Positions 1 to 8,132 of a stretch of 64,000 nt of DNA are shown one piece after another. The stretch spans positions 186,001 to 250,000 of the forward strand of contig CAWFGB010000012.1 in NCBI GenBank assembly GCA_963815285.1, in the 5' to 3' direction. The position numbers were made by a program, and so were the translations under genes. The number at the start of each line of letters is the position of its first letter. Within the stretch, counting starts at the first letter, position 1. This stretch comes from JACCSI01 sp963815285. Lineage in GTDB: Bacteria; Acidobacteriota; Vicinamibacteria; Vicinamibacterales; UBA2999. The notes under the pieces are model-generated. The model searched no databases. It saw only the letters and a list, made by a program, of their open reading frames with translations, and had not been told where the DNA came from.

Positions 1-1
1 C

Positions 2-1810
2 GAAACGCGGACGGCGATGGCGTACTGGCAAAACGGCAAGCTGTATCTGCACGGCTCGACCCAGAGCGTGTCGCGCACTGTTGCGTCAGTCGCCGGCTGG
101 GTCGGCGTGCCGCAGAGCGACGTTGTCGTCATCAGCGAATACTGCGGTGGCGGTTTCGGCAGCAAGATTCCGGGCGCGCAATCGATGGCGATCCCGGCGC
201 TGCTGTCGAAGAAGCTCAATGGCCGTCCGGTCATGATGCGCATTTCGCGCGAAGAGGAAACCTACATCGGCCGCACACGCCCAGGCTTCCAGGCCTGGGC
301 CAAGATGGGCTTCAAAAAAGACGGAACGGTCACCGCAGTCGATGCGTTCATCATCGAGGACAGCGGACCGTATCGCCGTCAGGGTGACAACGCCCAGGCC
401 GCCAACCTGGCGACGCTGCTCTATCAAGCGCCGAACGCGCGGTTCCGCGGCCTGTCGGTGGCGACCAACACGCCGCCGCGCGTCTCACAACGCGCGCCAG
501 GCGGGCTGCAGAGCGCGATCCTGTTCGAGCCGCTCGTCAACAAGGCTGCCAAGCAGCTCGGGGTTGATCAAGTGGCAATCCGCCGGATCAACGCGCCGGT
601 CAACGGATCCTTCTTCGGCCTCAATCCGGTCGCCCAGGCCGCCCGTCCACGCGCCGCCAAGGTGACGAGCTCGTTTGTCAAGGAAGCGCTCGACCGCGGC
701 GCGCAGCTGTTCAACTGGGAAGAACGCAAGCAGCGAAACGGCCAGCGGAACGGCTCCAAAGTGCGGGGCGTCGGCGTCAGCTACAGCACGTTCACGGCCG
801 GTTCCATCGGCATGGACGGCCTCTTCGTCATCAAGCCTGACGGCAAGATGTACATCCACCAGGGAATCGGCAACCTCGGAACTCATTCGGTCATCGACAC
901 TGCACGCGTGGTGGCGGAGGTGATGGAGTTCCCGTGGGAGCAGGTTGAGGTCGTGTGGGGGAACACCGGCCGCGGCATTGCGTGGAGCTCCATCCAAGCC
1001 GGCAGCCAAACTACGCTGGCGCACACCCGCGCCAACTTTGCCGCCGGCAGCGCCGGCAAGCAACTCGCGCAGGAACTTGCGGCCGCGGAGCTTGGGGGCA
1101 ATTCGCAGGCTTATCGCGTCGGCGGTAAAGGCGTCGCAGGCCCCGGTGGATCGCTCAGCTGGGCACAGCTCGGCGAACGCGCCATCAAACGGGGCGGCAA
1201 GTTCGACGGGCATGAAGCTCCCGCGCAGATCAACGCGATGACCAAGATCGGTGTGGAAACGCTCGCCGGCCAGGGTCTTGTGGTCGCCGCGCGTGACACC
1301 TATCCGCGTGACGGGCAGAGCTTCGGCTTCGTGGCCGGCTTCGCTGAAGTTGAGGTGGACGTCGAAACGGGCGTCTACAAGATCCTTGATTACATCGCGG
1401 TCGCCGACGTCGGCACCGTGATCAACCCGCGCAGCCTCAAGGGCCAGATCCTCGGCGGCGGCATCCAGGGGATGGGCGCCGTGATCGGCCAGAAGCTCGT
1501 CTACGACGCCCGGTACGGCGTGGCCATTGGCAAACGCATGTATCAGAACAAGCCGCCGACCATGCTCGACATTCCGATCGATGCCCACGCGGAAGGCTTG
1601 AACATTCCGGATCCTGGCAATCCCGTCGTTGGCGCCAAGGGCATCGGCGAGCCGGGCATCGGCGCCGGCGCCTCGTCGGTGCTGTGCGCCATTGCCAACG
1701 CCATCGGCAACGACGACATCCTGATGCGCACCCCGGTACAGCCGGAGCAGATCATGACATCACTGCAACAGGGGCGGGTCGCCTACGAACCGCTGACCGC
1801 TTACATCTAG
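2..1810 (+). CDS. Molybdenum hydroxylase large subunit, xanthine dehydrogenase family (5' end cut by window)
   Basis: This is the molybdopterin-cytosine-dinucleotide-binding large subunit of a xanthine dehydrogenase/aldehyde oxidoreductase-type enzyme. The frame is open to the window edge, so the N-terminal part is missing and the ATG at 17 is internal. Visible family marks are the GGGFGSK Mo-cofactor motif near the start, an RAPGG substrate-pocket loop where xanthine dehydrogenases carry FRGFG, and the KGIGEPGIG motif near the C-terminus holding the catalytic glutamate. The RAPG-type loop resembles the periplasmic aldehyde oxidoreductase PaoC more than CoxL. The FAD subunit follows 14 bp downstream and a cytochrome b gene after that, so a 2Fe-2S subunit is probably just outside the window. 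The family call is certain; the substrate is unknown. Confidence 0.9.
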   Translation, partial: ETRTAMAYWQNGKLYLHGSTQSVSRTVASVAGWVGVPQSDVVVISEYCGGGFGSKIPGAQSMAIPALLSKKLNGRPVMMRISREEETYIGRTRPGFQAWAKMGFKKDGTVTAVDAFIIEDSGPYRRQGDNAQAANLATLLYQAPNARFRGLSVATNTPPRVSQRAPGGLQSAILFEPLVNKAAKQLGVDQVAIRRINAPVNGSFFGLNPVAQAARPRAAKVTSSFVKEALDRGAQLFNWEERKQRNGQRNGSKVRGVGVSYSTFTAGSIGMDGLFVIKPDGKMYIHQGIGNLGTHSVIDTARVVAEVMEFPWEQVEVVWGNTGRGIAWSSIQAGSQTTLAHTRANFAAGSAGKQLAQELAAAELGGNSQAYRVGGKGVAGPGGSLSWAQLGERAIKRGGKFDGHEAPAQINAMTKIGVETLAGQGLVVAARDTYPRDGQSFGFVAGFAEVEVDVETGVYKILDYIAVADVGTVINPRSLKGQILGGGIQGMGAVIGQKLVYDARYGVAIGKRMYQNKPPTMLDIPIDAHAEGLNIPDPGNPVVGAKGIGEPGIGAGASSVLCAIANAIGNDDILMRTPVQPEQIMTSLQQGRVAYEPLTAYI

Positions 1811-1824
1811 GAAGGAGCAACATC

Positions 1825-2832
1825 ATGCCTGTCATTCGCGATGTAATGCCGGCGTTCGAGTTGTTCCAGCCGACTTCGATTGCCGACACGGTAGGACTTC
1901 TGCAACGTCACGACGGCGCCTGGGTCATGGCCGGCGGCCTCGACTCGTTCGACTGGCTGAAGGACCGCATCAAGCGGCCGCCGGTGGTCGTCGACCTGAC
2001 GTCCGTCGCTGAATTGCGCGGAATTAAAGAGGCCGACGGCGGGCTCGAGATCATGGCCAACACGAGCCTGACGGAGATCACGCGGCACCAGACAGTACGT
2101 GACCGATTTCCGCTCCTGGCCGAGGCGGCCGGCATCGTCGCCTCGCCGCAGATCCGCAATCAGGGATCGATCGGCGGCAACATCGGGCAGGACACGCGCT
2201 GCCATTACTACCGTGCAGGATGGCCCTGCTATCGTGCCGGCGGCAACATCTGTTATGCGGACACGCCGACGGCCATCAATCGCGAGCACGCGATTCTCGA
2301 AGCGGATCGCTGCGTCGCGGTCAGCCCGTCCGACACGGCGCCTGCGTTGATCGCGCTCGACGCGCAAATGGTCATCCGCAATGCTGGCGGGGAGCGCGTG
2401 GTCGCGGCGCGTAATTTCTTCATCGGGCCGTGGCTCGACATCACTCGGATGACCGTGCTGGAGCGGGGTGATCTGCTGGTGTCCATCCGCATCCCAAACA
2501 CGTTTGCCGGCAAGGCGCACTACTTCGAGAAAGTGCGCGACCGGCAGGTGTGGGACTTCGCGCTGGTCAACATCGCCGCGACCATGTCACTCAACGGCAA
2601 CACCATCGATGACGTGCGCCTGGTCGTGGGTGGTGTGTCGGCTCGTCCGATGCGGCTGGTCGAAGTCGAGGACGCGATCCGCGGACGTGCCCGCAGTGCG
2701 GAGACGGCGAAGATGGCCGCTGAGGCCTCAACCCGCGGCGCCGTAACGCTGCGCCATAACGCCTACAAGGTACCGTTGATGCAGAATCTCGTGAAGCGGG
2801 CGATTCGGGGGGACGCCGCATGGACCTCGTAA
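1825..2832 (+). CDS. FAD-binding subunit of molybdenum hydroxylase with four-Cys insert (PaoB/HcrB-like)
   Basis: This 335-residue protein is the FAD-binding subunit that passes electrons out of the molybdenum hydroxylase. The RNQGSIGGNI motif (about residues 111-120) binds FAD. Just after it lies an insert with Cys126, Cys135, Cys143 and Cys163, the region where PaoB and 4-hydroxybenzoyl-CoA reductase beta subunits hold an extra [4Fe-4S] cluster. The CoxM-like protein at 17290 in this window lacks these cysteines. The ATG at 1825 was chosen over earlier in-frame codons because GGAAGGAG lies 7-8 bp upstream. It starts 14 bp after the large subunit and overlaps the cytochrome b gene by 13 bp, so the three are probably co-translated. 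Cluster ligation by these cysteines is inferred. Confidence 0.88.
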   Translation: MPVIRDVMPAFELFQPTSIADTVGLLQRHDGAWVMAGGLDSFDWLKDRIKRPPVVVDLTSVAELRGIKEADGGLEIMANTSLTEITRHQTVRDRFPLLAEAAGIVASPQIRNQGSIGGNIGQDTRCHYYRAGWPCYRAGGNICYADTPTAINREHAILEADRCVAVSPSDTAPALIALDAQMVIRNAGGERVVAARNFFIGPWLDITRMTVLERGDLLVSIRIPNTFAGKAHYFEKVRDRQVWDFALVNIAATMSLNGNTIDDVRLVVGGVSARPMRLVEVEDAIRGRARSAETAKMAAEASTRGAVTLRHNAYKVPLMQNLVKRAIRGDAAWTS

Positions 2833-3659
2833 CCTGGGCGCGCAGCCCCTGGGGTGAGGACATCCTCACCCACATCTCCTGGAGCCTGTTTTACGCGTCT
2901 CTCGTCGGCGGCGTGCTGTTCCTGCTGGCTCACGGCGGCTACATGCTGTTCTCGCGCCACCACAAGCGCGAGTCGTCCGAAGTCGATCGCATGGAGGCCG
3001 AGCGGCCGGGACTGCCGCCGAAGATCACGCGGCACACGCTCGTGTCGCGGGTGTTCCACTGGGTAATGGCGGCCTCGATGCTCGTCCTGGTCATCACCGC
3101 GTTCTTCCCGATTGTCGGCATCCAGTTCGCCTGGGTGCAATGGCACTGGATCGCGGGCGTCGTGCTGACCGGCTCGATTCTCTTCCACATCATCCACGCG
3201 TCGTTCTTCCTGGATTTCTGGTCCATCTGGGTCGGCCCGCGCGACATCCCCGAATTCAAGGCGGAGATGATGCGGGAGTTCGGCAAGGAACCGGATGCGC
3301 CGAAGCCGGGTAAATACCCGCTGGGCAACCGGTTGTATCACCTCGTCGTGATGATTGCTGGACTGGCGGTCATCGCCACCGGCATCCTGATGATGTGGCG
3401 GGTGCGTAATCCGATCATCGATCGCAATCCCTACATCATGAGCGACCCGTCATGGGGCGTGACCTACGTGGTGCACGGCCTGGCGGGTGTCGGCTTCGTC
3501 GGGCTCATCATCGCGCACATCTACTTCGCGCTTCGGCCGGAGAAGCTGTGGATCACGCGCTCGATGATTCTTGGCTACGTAACCCGTCGCGAGTATCTCC
3601 AGCACCACGATCCCGATCGCTGGAAGGCGGCGCCGCAAGCTCCAGCCCCCAGGCCTTAG
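2820..3659 (+). CDS. Membrane cytochrome b (cytochrome b561/formate dehydrogenase gamma type)
   Basis: This 279-residue integral membrane protein has about four or five hydrophobic segments, at roughly residues 20-45, 80-105, 115-135, 175-195 and 215-240. Histidines within or beside them (for example VFHWVM, WHWIAG, FHIIHA, VHGLAG, AHIYFA) suit b-type haem ligation as in cytochrome b561 or formate dehydrogenase gamma subunits. It overlaps the FAD-subunit gene by 13 bp. The likely job is to anchor the molybdenum hydroxylase at the membrane and pass its electrons to quinone. The Pro/Ala-rich C-terminal tail is encoded by the 7-bp repeat array that starts at 3634, so the last residues may be an extension created by the repeat. 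The family call is good; the electron route is inferred. Confidence 0.85.
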   Translation: MDLVTWARSPWGEDILTHISWSLFYASLVGGVLFLLAHGGYMLFSRHHKRESSEVDRMEAERPGLPPKITRHTLVSRVFHWVMAASMLVLVITAFFPIVGIQFAWVQWHWIAGVVLTGSILFHIIHASFFLDFWSIWVGPRDIPEFKAEMMREFGKEPDAPKPGKYPLGNRLYHLVVMIAGLAVIATGILMMWRVRNPIIDRNPYIMSDPSWGVTYVVHGLAGVGFVGLIIAHIYFALRPEKLWITRSMILGYVTRREYLQHHDPDRWKAAPQAPAPRP

Positions 3660-3696
3660 GCCCCAAGCCACAAGCCTGAGGCCTCAGGCCACAGGA
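3634..3696. repeat. Nine-unit 7-bp tandem array spanning a gene end
   Basis: Nine consecutive heptamers fit the consensus CNNARGC with no phase slip. The array begins inside the last codons of the cytochrome b gene, includes its TAG stop at 3657-3659 and continues for about 37 bp into the spacer. The invariant A, G and C columns distinguish it from general GC richness. Comparable arrays with other unit sequences occur at several borders in this window. Confidence 0.8.
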
Positions 3697-3705
3697 AAAT
3701 AGAAG

Positions 3706-3725
3706 GGCCCGGCTTTAGCTGGGCC
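3706..3725. repeat. Palindromic hairpin element (GGCCCGGC-TTTA-GCTGGGCC)
   Basis: An 8-bp stem with one G-T pair encloses a TTTA loop. No T-run follows on either strand, so it is a poor intrinsic terminator. The core matches a hairpin, CCGGGC-TTCA-GCCCGG, found inside the S9 peptidase gene at 21701, which suggests a small dispersed palindrome family. Confidence 0.5.
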
Positions 3726-3854
3726 TGTGACCACGAACCTGGGGAAGGGCTGAAGCCGCGCCCTCCTGCACGCACCGGATGCCCGATTGACCGACACCAC
3801 CAACTCCGAGACGAGCTCAAGCGCCGCGTCGATGCCATCGAGGGCGGCTACGAG

Positions 3855-4187
3855 TTGATGCTCGCCTACGCCGCTCAGGGTCTTCCCAAGGATCACTCCT
3901 CGCAAACCGGCGGGCAACTGCGACAGGCGCTGGGCCAGTTCGATGCAGCACTCACCGGCCTGGCCGAGCTCTATCGGCAACTCGTCGCCGCCGAACAGCC
4001 CAACGTCTCCACGTATGATGCATTCTTCGAAGTGCTGGCCCGCGACGCCGAGGCGGCCCAGGCCGCGATTCGCGTGGTGACTGCGCAGTCCGGCATCAGT
4101 TCGCTGCTCGTCGACAACCTCAACGCCTCGGTGCACGTGCGGACGCTCCTCACCGATGTCTTCGTCATCGACGAGGCGTTGAAGTAG
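3855..4187 (+). CDS. Small helical protein of unknown function, probably frameshifted at its N-terminus
   Basis: I do not recognise the family. The 110 residues from the TTG at 3855 are mostly amphipathic helix with one internal Cys-free core and no signal peptide. The same frame continues upstream with clearly protein-like codons (QLRDELKRRVDAIEGGYE, from about 3801) but contains no ATG, GTG or TTG. A TTG at 3787 in another frame begins with Thr-Asp-Thr-Thr. One added C near 3799-3801 would join it into a natural N-terminus and give a protein of about 133 residues. A one-base deletion or sequence error there is therefore likely. It lies downstream of the molybdenum hydroxylase and cytochrome b genes and may belong to that operon. 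No function is assigned. Confidence 0.6.
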   Translation: MMLAYAAQGLPKDHSSQTGGQLRQALGQFDAALTGLAELYRQLVAAEQPNVSTYDAFFEVLARDAEAAQAAIRVVTAQSGISSLLVDNLNASVHVRTLLTDVFVIDEALK

Positions 4188-4233
4188 GACGCAGCCGCGC
4201 TTCGTGGCGGGAACCGAGCGCGTCAGCTCGGCC

Positions 4234-5925
4234 TTAACAGGACACGCAGCGGTTGCTGTTCTTCGCGCCGAGCTTGATCAGCAGATCGCGTGCCTCGGGA
4301 AACGGTTCGATACGCTGCACCGGGCCATTGGCCATGTCGGCGGTGCTTTGGCCGTCGCGATTGATGCGGGTCGGATCCGCCCCCTTGGCCACCAGATACA
4401 GAATCATCTCGACGTCGCCGCGCGCGGCCGCTTGATGTAGCACGGTGTTGCCGTCGTGGTCCTCGGCGTTGACATCGGCGCCGAGTTCTTCGACCAGATA
4501 CTTCACCGCCGGCATCATGCCGCTCGGCGCGAAGCGGTGGGCGTTGCCGGCAAAGCCGTCACCGTAGCCCCAACCCGCGGCCGCCTGCAGCGGCGGGATG
4601 CCCGGTCCGCCCACTGGCAGCGGAGGGCGTCCGGAGGTGTCGGTGGTCTGATCGAGTTGCTCGGGGGCGCCGCGCGTCGTTCGGCCGGCCGGCTTCACCG
4701 TCGGCATGTGGGGGTCGGCGCCGTGAGCGACGAGCAGGCGCATCGCCTCGATGTCAGCCGCGTAGGCGGCCCTCCAGAACGGGCTGGCCCCGTTTTCCTC
4801 GAGACGCAAATTGTCGAAATTGTAAGTGCTGTACCACACCCTGCGTCGAACACGGGCGTTGGGATCGGCGCCTCGATCGAGGAGCGCTTTCATGAACTGC
4901 AAGTAGGAAGCGTTCTGCTGCAAGTACGCGCGCGGCTGTGGGTAAAACGCCTTTGGCGCCCACTGCACGTTGAGCGCTGCATACAAGGGAGTAACGCCAT
5001 TGTCGGCAGCAGTGTTGACGTCGGCGCCGCGTGTCATCAGTTCGAGGGCCAGGTCGAAGTGACCGTTAATCGTTGCAATGAGCAGCGGACTGGTCTGGTC
5101 GGCCTGACTCACTTGATTGACGTCGGCGCCGCCTTCGACCAGGGTCAGCGCGGTCTGACGCGCGCCCTGGCGAGCTGCCAGCAGCAGCGCAGTGAGGCCG
5201 CCCTGTTTGCCAATCAGCTCGTTGTAGCGGTAGGGGCGCGTAACACCTGCCACGTCCGGCGCCGCGGCGGCGGCGGGTGACGCGGTCGGCCCGCTCGCTG
5301 CAGGAGGCCGCTGGCCCTGCAGCGCTTCTTCGCCAGGAGCAGCAGTCAGCGCTCCAAGATCGATGATCTTGGTCGCTACCGAGGGTGTAGCTCCGCGAGA
5401 CAGCAGCATCTGCACGACGTCTGCGTGATTGCGTGCGGCTGCAAACATGAGTGCCGTTTGCCCGTGCGCGCTTTCTTGTGCTTCGACGTCGGCACCGCGC
5501 TCGAGCAGCAGCGACACGGCGGCGGTGTTTCCTGATGCGGCCGCGAGCATCAGCGCGCTGGCGCCGGTCGCGGTTTTGACATGGATGTCTGCGCCTGCCT
5601 CAATTAACTGGGCGATGACTCCGTCGGCGCCCGATTGCGCCGCCAGGTGCAGCGGCATATAACCGCCAAGGCGGGTGGTCGCGCGCCAGTTGGCGCCTGC
5701 GTAACGCAGGATTGTCGCGAGCTCGGCGTCGCCGTTGAGTGCCGCCCAATGGAGCGCGGTCATCCCGTCTCCCTGCGCCTCGCTGACGTCCGCACCACGC
5801 TGCAACAAGGCCTTGACGGCGGCGAGGTCGCGCGACTGAGCGGCACCGGCCACCGGAGCCGATTGTCGCGCCGACAGCGGGATGCTGAGCACGAGAATCA
5901 GGGCGACCGAGGCCGCCGTTCGCAT
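4234..5925 (-). CDS. Secreted ankyrin-repeat protein
   Basis: The protein has 563 residues from the ATG at 5925. An earlier in-frame start at 6024 would add a basic N-terminal tail ahead of an obvious signal peptide (MRTAASVALILVLSIPLSA), so the internal ATG is preferred. About eleven ankyrin units with GAD-type turns and ALHWA/PLHLA helices run from about residue 30 to 540, interrupted by a Pro/Ala linker near residues 215-240. The chain ends in a C-x2-C tail (CVSC). It lies 168 bp downstream of the DUF1552 gene on the same strand, with the DUF1592 gene upstream of that. Ankyrin repeats imply a protein-binding role, probably periplasmic, with an unknown partner. Confidence 0.85.
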   Translation of the reverse strand: MRTAASVALILVLSIPLSARQSAPVAGAAQSRDLAAVKALLQRGADVSEAQGDGMTALHWAALNGDAELATILRYAGANWRATTRLGGYMPLHLAAQSGADGVIAQLIEAGADIHVKTATGASALMLAAASGNTAAVSLLLERGADVEAQESAHGQTALMFAAARNHADVVQMLLSRGATPSVATKIIDLGALTAAPGEEALQGQRPPAASGPTASPAAAAAPDVAGVTRPYRYNELIGKQGGLTALLLAARQGARQTALTLVEGGADVNQVSQADQTSPLLIATINGHFDLALELMTRGADVNTAADNGVTPLYAALNVQWAPKAFYPQPRAYLQQNASYLQFMKALLDRGADPNARVRRRVWYSTYNFDNLRLEENGASPFWRAAYAADIEAMRLLVAHGADPHMPTVKPAGRTTRGAPEQLDQTTDTSGRPPLPVGGPGIPPLQAAAGWGYGDGFAGNAHRFAPSGMMPAVKYLVEELGADVNAEDHDGNTVLHQAAARGDVEMILYLVAKGADPTRINRDGQSTADMANGPVQRIEPFPEARDLLIKLGAKNSNRCVSC

Positions 5926-6003
5926 GAGGGGCCGCGAACCCCTAGGAGTCTTGACGGCTGAACGTTGTGGTGAATGAGTCAAGGTTTCTCCGTCAAGACG
6001 ACC

Positions 6004-6022
6004 GCCCCGCCGGAGGCGGGGC
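6004..6022 (-). terminator. GC-rich hairpin between DUF1552 and ankyrin genes
   Basis: A perfect 8-bp stem, GCCCCGCC/GGCGGGGC, has a 3-base loop. On the minus strand it lies after the DUF1552 stop and before the ankyrin start. No clear T-run follows, so it may be an attenuator or an mRNA-stability hairpin instead of a full terminator. Confidence 0.35.
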
Positions 6023-6093
6023 AAGACAACATAGGGGCTGGCGGGGCGGAGCGTCCCTCCATGCCATGCTTGCGGGTCTGAGGCGCAGTCTCG

Positions 6094-7479
6094 CTAGCCA
6101 TGAGGATTCAACTCCATGGCGCGACTGGCGTCCCCGAATTGATCGAGTTCGAGACCGACGATCTGCAGTGCCGACAACATCGCATTGGCCATCGGCGTGC
6201 CATCAGCTGCTTTGATGTGCCAGTTGCCCTTCAACTTCCCGCCCGCGTGGCCGGCCAGCAGCAGCGGACACCGTTTGTGGTTGTGCACGTTCGAATTACC
6301 CATCGGCGAGCCGTAGATGATGAGCGAGTTGGTCAGCAGGTCGCTTTCTCCGTCGGCCGTGTTCTTGAGCTTCTCCAGGAAGTGCGGCAGCAACGCGACA
6401 TGGTACTTGTTGATCTTCGCGAACTCCAGGATGCGATCCTCGCGATCTTGATGATGCGACGCGATATGGAACCCCGTCGTCACGCCGGCGTCGCGGAAAA
6501 CACGATTGGAGACGTCGCGGCTCATCTTGAAGGCTGACACGCGCGTGACATCCGACGCGAAGGCGATCGCCTGCAGGTCGAACATCAACTTGACGTGTTC
6601 CACGTAGGAATCGGGCACGCCGGCTGGCGCATCCGGAATGTCGCGCGGTTCGCCGCTCTGGTTTTCCGCTTCGACTTTCTGAATCCGGCGCTCAACCTCC
6701 CGTACGTCGTCCAGGTAATCCGATAGCCGCGCACGGTCCGCGGTGCCCAGCGTGTTCTGCAAGCGTGTCGTCGACTCGTGAACGAAGTCGAGGATGCTGC
6801 GATCGCGCTTCCGCCGCGCCGCGCGCTGCTCTTCGGTCGCGCCGACGCCAAACAACTGATCGAATACCAGTCGCGGGTCCCGCACCATGGGTAGTGGATC
6901 ACTCGGAGAGGACCAGCTGATCGAATCGGTGTAGGCGCATGAATACCCGTAAAAGCAGCCGCCCGCCTGATCGACGTTCTCGATGCACAGCTGCATGGAC
7001 GGAATCGGCGTCTCGTGGCCGAACTTCTGGGCGACGAGCTGATCGAGCGACGTGCCGGCACGCAGGTCCGAGCCCTGGGTCTGTCGGGGATGCGACTGGG
7101 TGAGAAAGACAGCGGCCGAGCGAAAGTGATCCCCACCGATCTCCTCCGACGAAAACGCGTCGGCATTCTTGACGTCGGTGTTGCTGATAATCGTGATGTG
7201 CTGGCGATAGTCTTCGAGTGAGCTCAACACGCTTGGCGTCAGATCGAAGCTCGCACCGGTCTCGGCCGGGGACCAGAGATTCTTCTGCAGGCCGATGGCC
7301 GTGGCCCCGGCCGAGCCGTGCACCATCTCGATGGCCACCAGGCGCGGCCGCGGCGTGGCGCGCAGGGCGGCGGCCGACGTTCGGTGCGGCACCATCGCCT
7401 CGAGAAATGGCAGTGCGACGGTGACGCCAAGGCCCTTGAGGACGGTACGACGAGGAAGCACTGATCGAGTGATGATCAT
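6094..7479 (-). CDS. DUF1552 domain protein
   Basis: This 461-residue protein fits the DUF1552 family over its whole length. It has the PRPRLVAIEMVHG opening, the central region around EIGGDHFRSAAVFLT and the CPLLLAGHAGGKLKG block near the C-terminus. The N-terminus carries a twin-arginine-like motif (RRTVLKG) before a hydrophobic stretch, suggesting Tat export. DUF1552 proteins are typical partners of DUF1592-type cytochrome proteins in planctomycetes and acidobacteria, and their biochemical role is not established. The ATG overlaps the stop of the upstream DUF1585 frame in an ATGA, so the two are translationally coupled. Confidence 0.9.
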   Translation of the reverse strand: MIITRSVLPRRTVLKGLGVTVALPFLEAMVPHRTSAAALRATPRPRLVAIEMVHGSAGATAIGLQKNLWSPAETGASFDLTPSVLSSLEDYRQHITIISNTDVKNADAFSSEEIGGDHFRSAAVFLTQSHPRQTQGSDLRAGTSLDQLVAQKFGHETPIPSMQLCIENVDQAGGCFYGYSCAYTDSISWSSPSDPLPMVRDPRLVFDQLFGVGATEEQRAARRKRDRSILDFVHESTTRLQNTLGTADRARLSDYLDDVREVERRIQKVEAENQSGEPRDIPDAPAGVPDSYVEHVKLMFDLQAIAFASDVTRVSAFKMSRDVSNRVFRDAGVTTGFHIASHHQDREDRILEFAKINKYHVALLPHFLEKLKNTADGESDLLTNSLIIYGSPMGNSNVHNHKRCPLLLAGHAGGKLKGNWHIKAADGTPMANAMLSALQIVGLELDQFGDASRAMELNPHG

Positions 7480-8132
7480 GGTGTCTCCGACGGGGCGCCG
7501 GACGTGGACTGGAACGCGGGGCTGCGTACGATGCCAAGGATGAACGACGACATCCGATGATCCTGTGTGGCGGCATTGCGGATGATGCCACGAACGGTAG
7601 GCATGTCGGCCGCCGTCAGACGCCGGCCGAGCGCAAACGTCATCAGCCGCTCCGTGAAGCTGAGAAGCATGACGTCCTGGTGCTTGAGCAGGGCCTGGCG
7701 CAATCCCTCGGGACCGTCCATCGCGGTCCCGTCATAGAGCACGCCGCTGGCGTCCACGGCCACGTCGTTATCCTTGATACGCCATCTGCCGGTCACGTCG
7801 AAATTTTCGAGCGTCAAGCCGAGGGGGTCGATCACGCGATGGCATGACGTGCACGCCGGATTCCGACGATGTTCTTCCATCCGTTCGCGGACCGAGAGCA
7901 GCTTGCCCGCCTCTGCCGCTCGCGTCTCCTCGAGCGCGGGGACATTCGGCGGTGGTGGCGGCGGCGGTGATCCGAGCAGCACCTCCATCACCCACTTTCC
8001 GCGCATGACCGGCGAAGTGCGATCCGCGACCGACGTGAGTACCGAGGATGCTGCCGTGGCCGAGGATCCCGCGGCGGTACTCAGGCACTGCCACGCGCCG
8101 GAACGCCGCACCCGTGACGCCCGGAATGCCAT
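7476..8132 (-). CDS. C-terminal part (DUF1588-DUF1585) of frameshifted DUF1592-family cytochrome protein
   Basis: This frame carries the end of the protein that begins at 9909. The real homology starts near 8040 with TSVADRTSPVMRGKW (DUF1588). A Pro-rich PPPPPPP linker follows, then a CTSCH haem-like motif, and DUF1585 covers the last 70 residues. The residues before about 8042 are out of frame and not meaningful. The upstream frame carries the matching N-terminal half and leaves homology at the same point. Removing one G from the GG pair at 8042-8043 (CC on the plus strand) would restore one 811-residue protein. The stop overlaps the DUF1552 start (ATGA), which argues that the operon is normally intact. 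Confidence 0.75.
   Translation of the reverse strand: MAFRASRVRRSGAWQCLSTAAGSSATAASSVLTSVADRTSPVMRGKWVMEVLLGSPPPPPPPNVPALEETRAAEAGKLLSVRERMEEHRRNPACTSCHRVIDPLGLTLENFDVTGRWRIKDNDVAVDASGVLYDGTAMDGPEGLRQALLKHQDVMLLSFTERLMTFALGRRLTAADMPTVRGIIRNAATQDHRMSSFILGIVRSPAFQSTSGAPSETP

Noticed and set aside
485..1588. Long open frame antisense to the Mo large subunit (367 codons)
   Set aside because: It lies opposite a clear enzyme gene. High GC gives long antisense frames, and its residues (His/Arg/Val-rich) match no domain.
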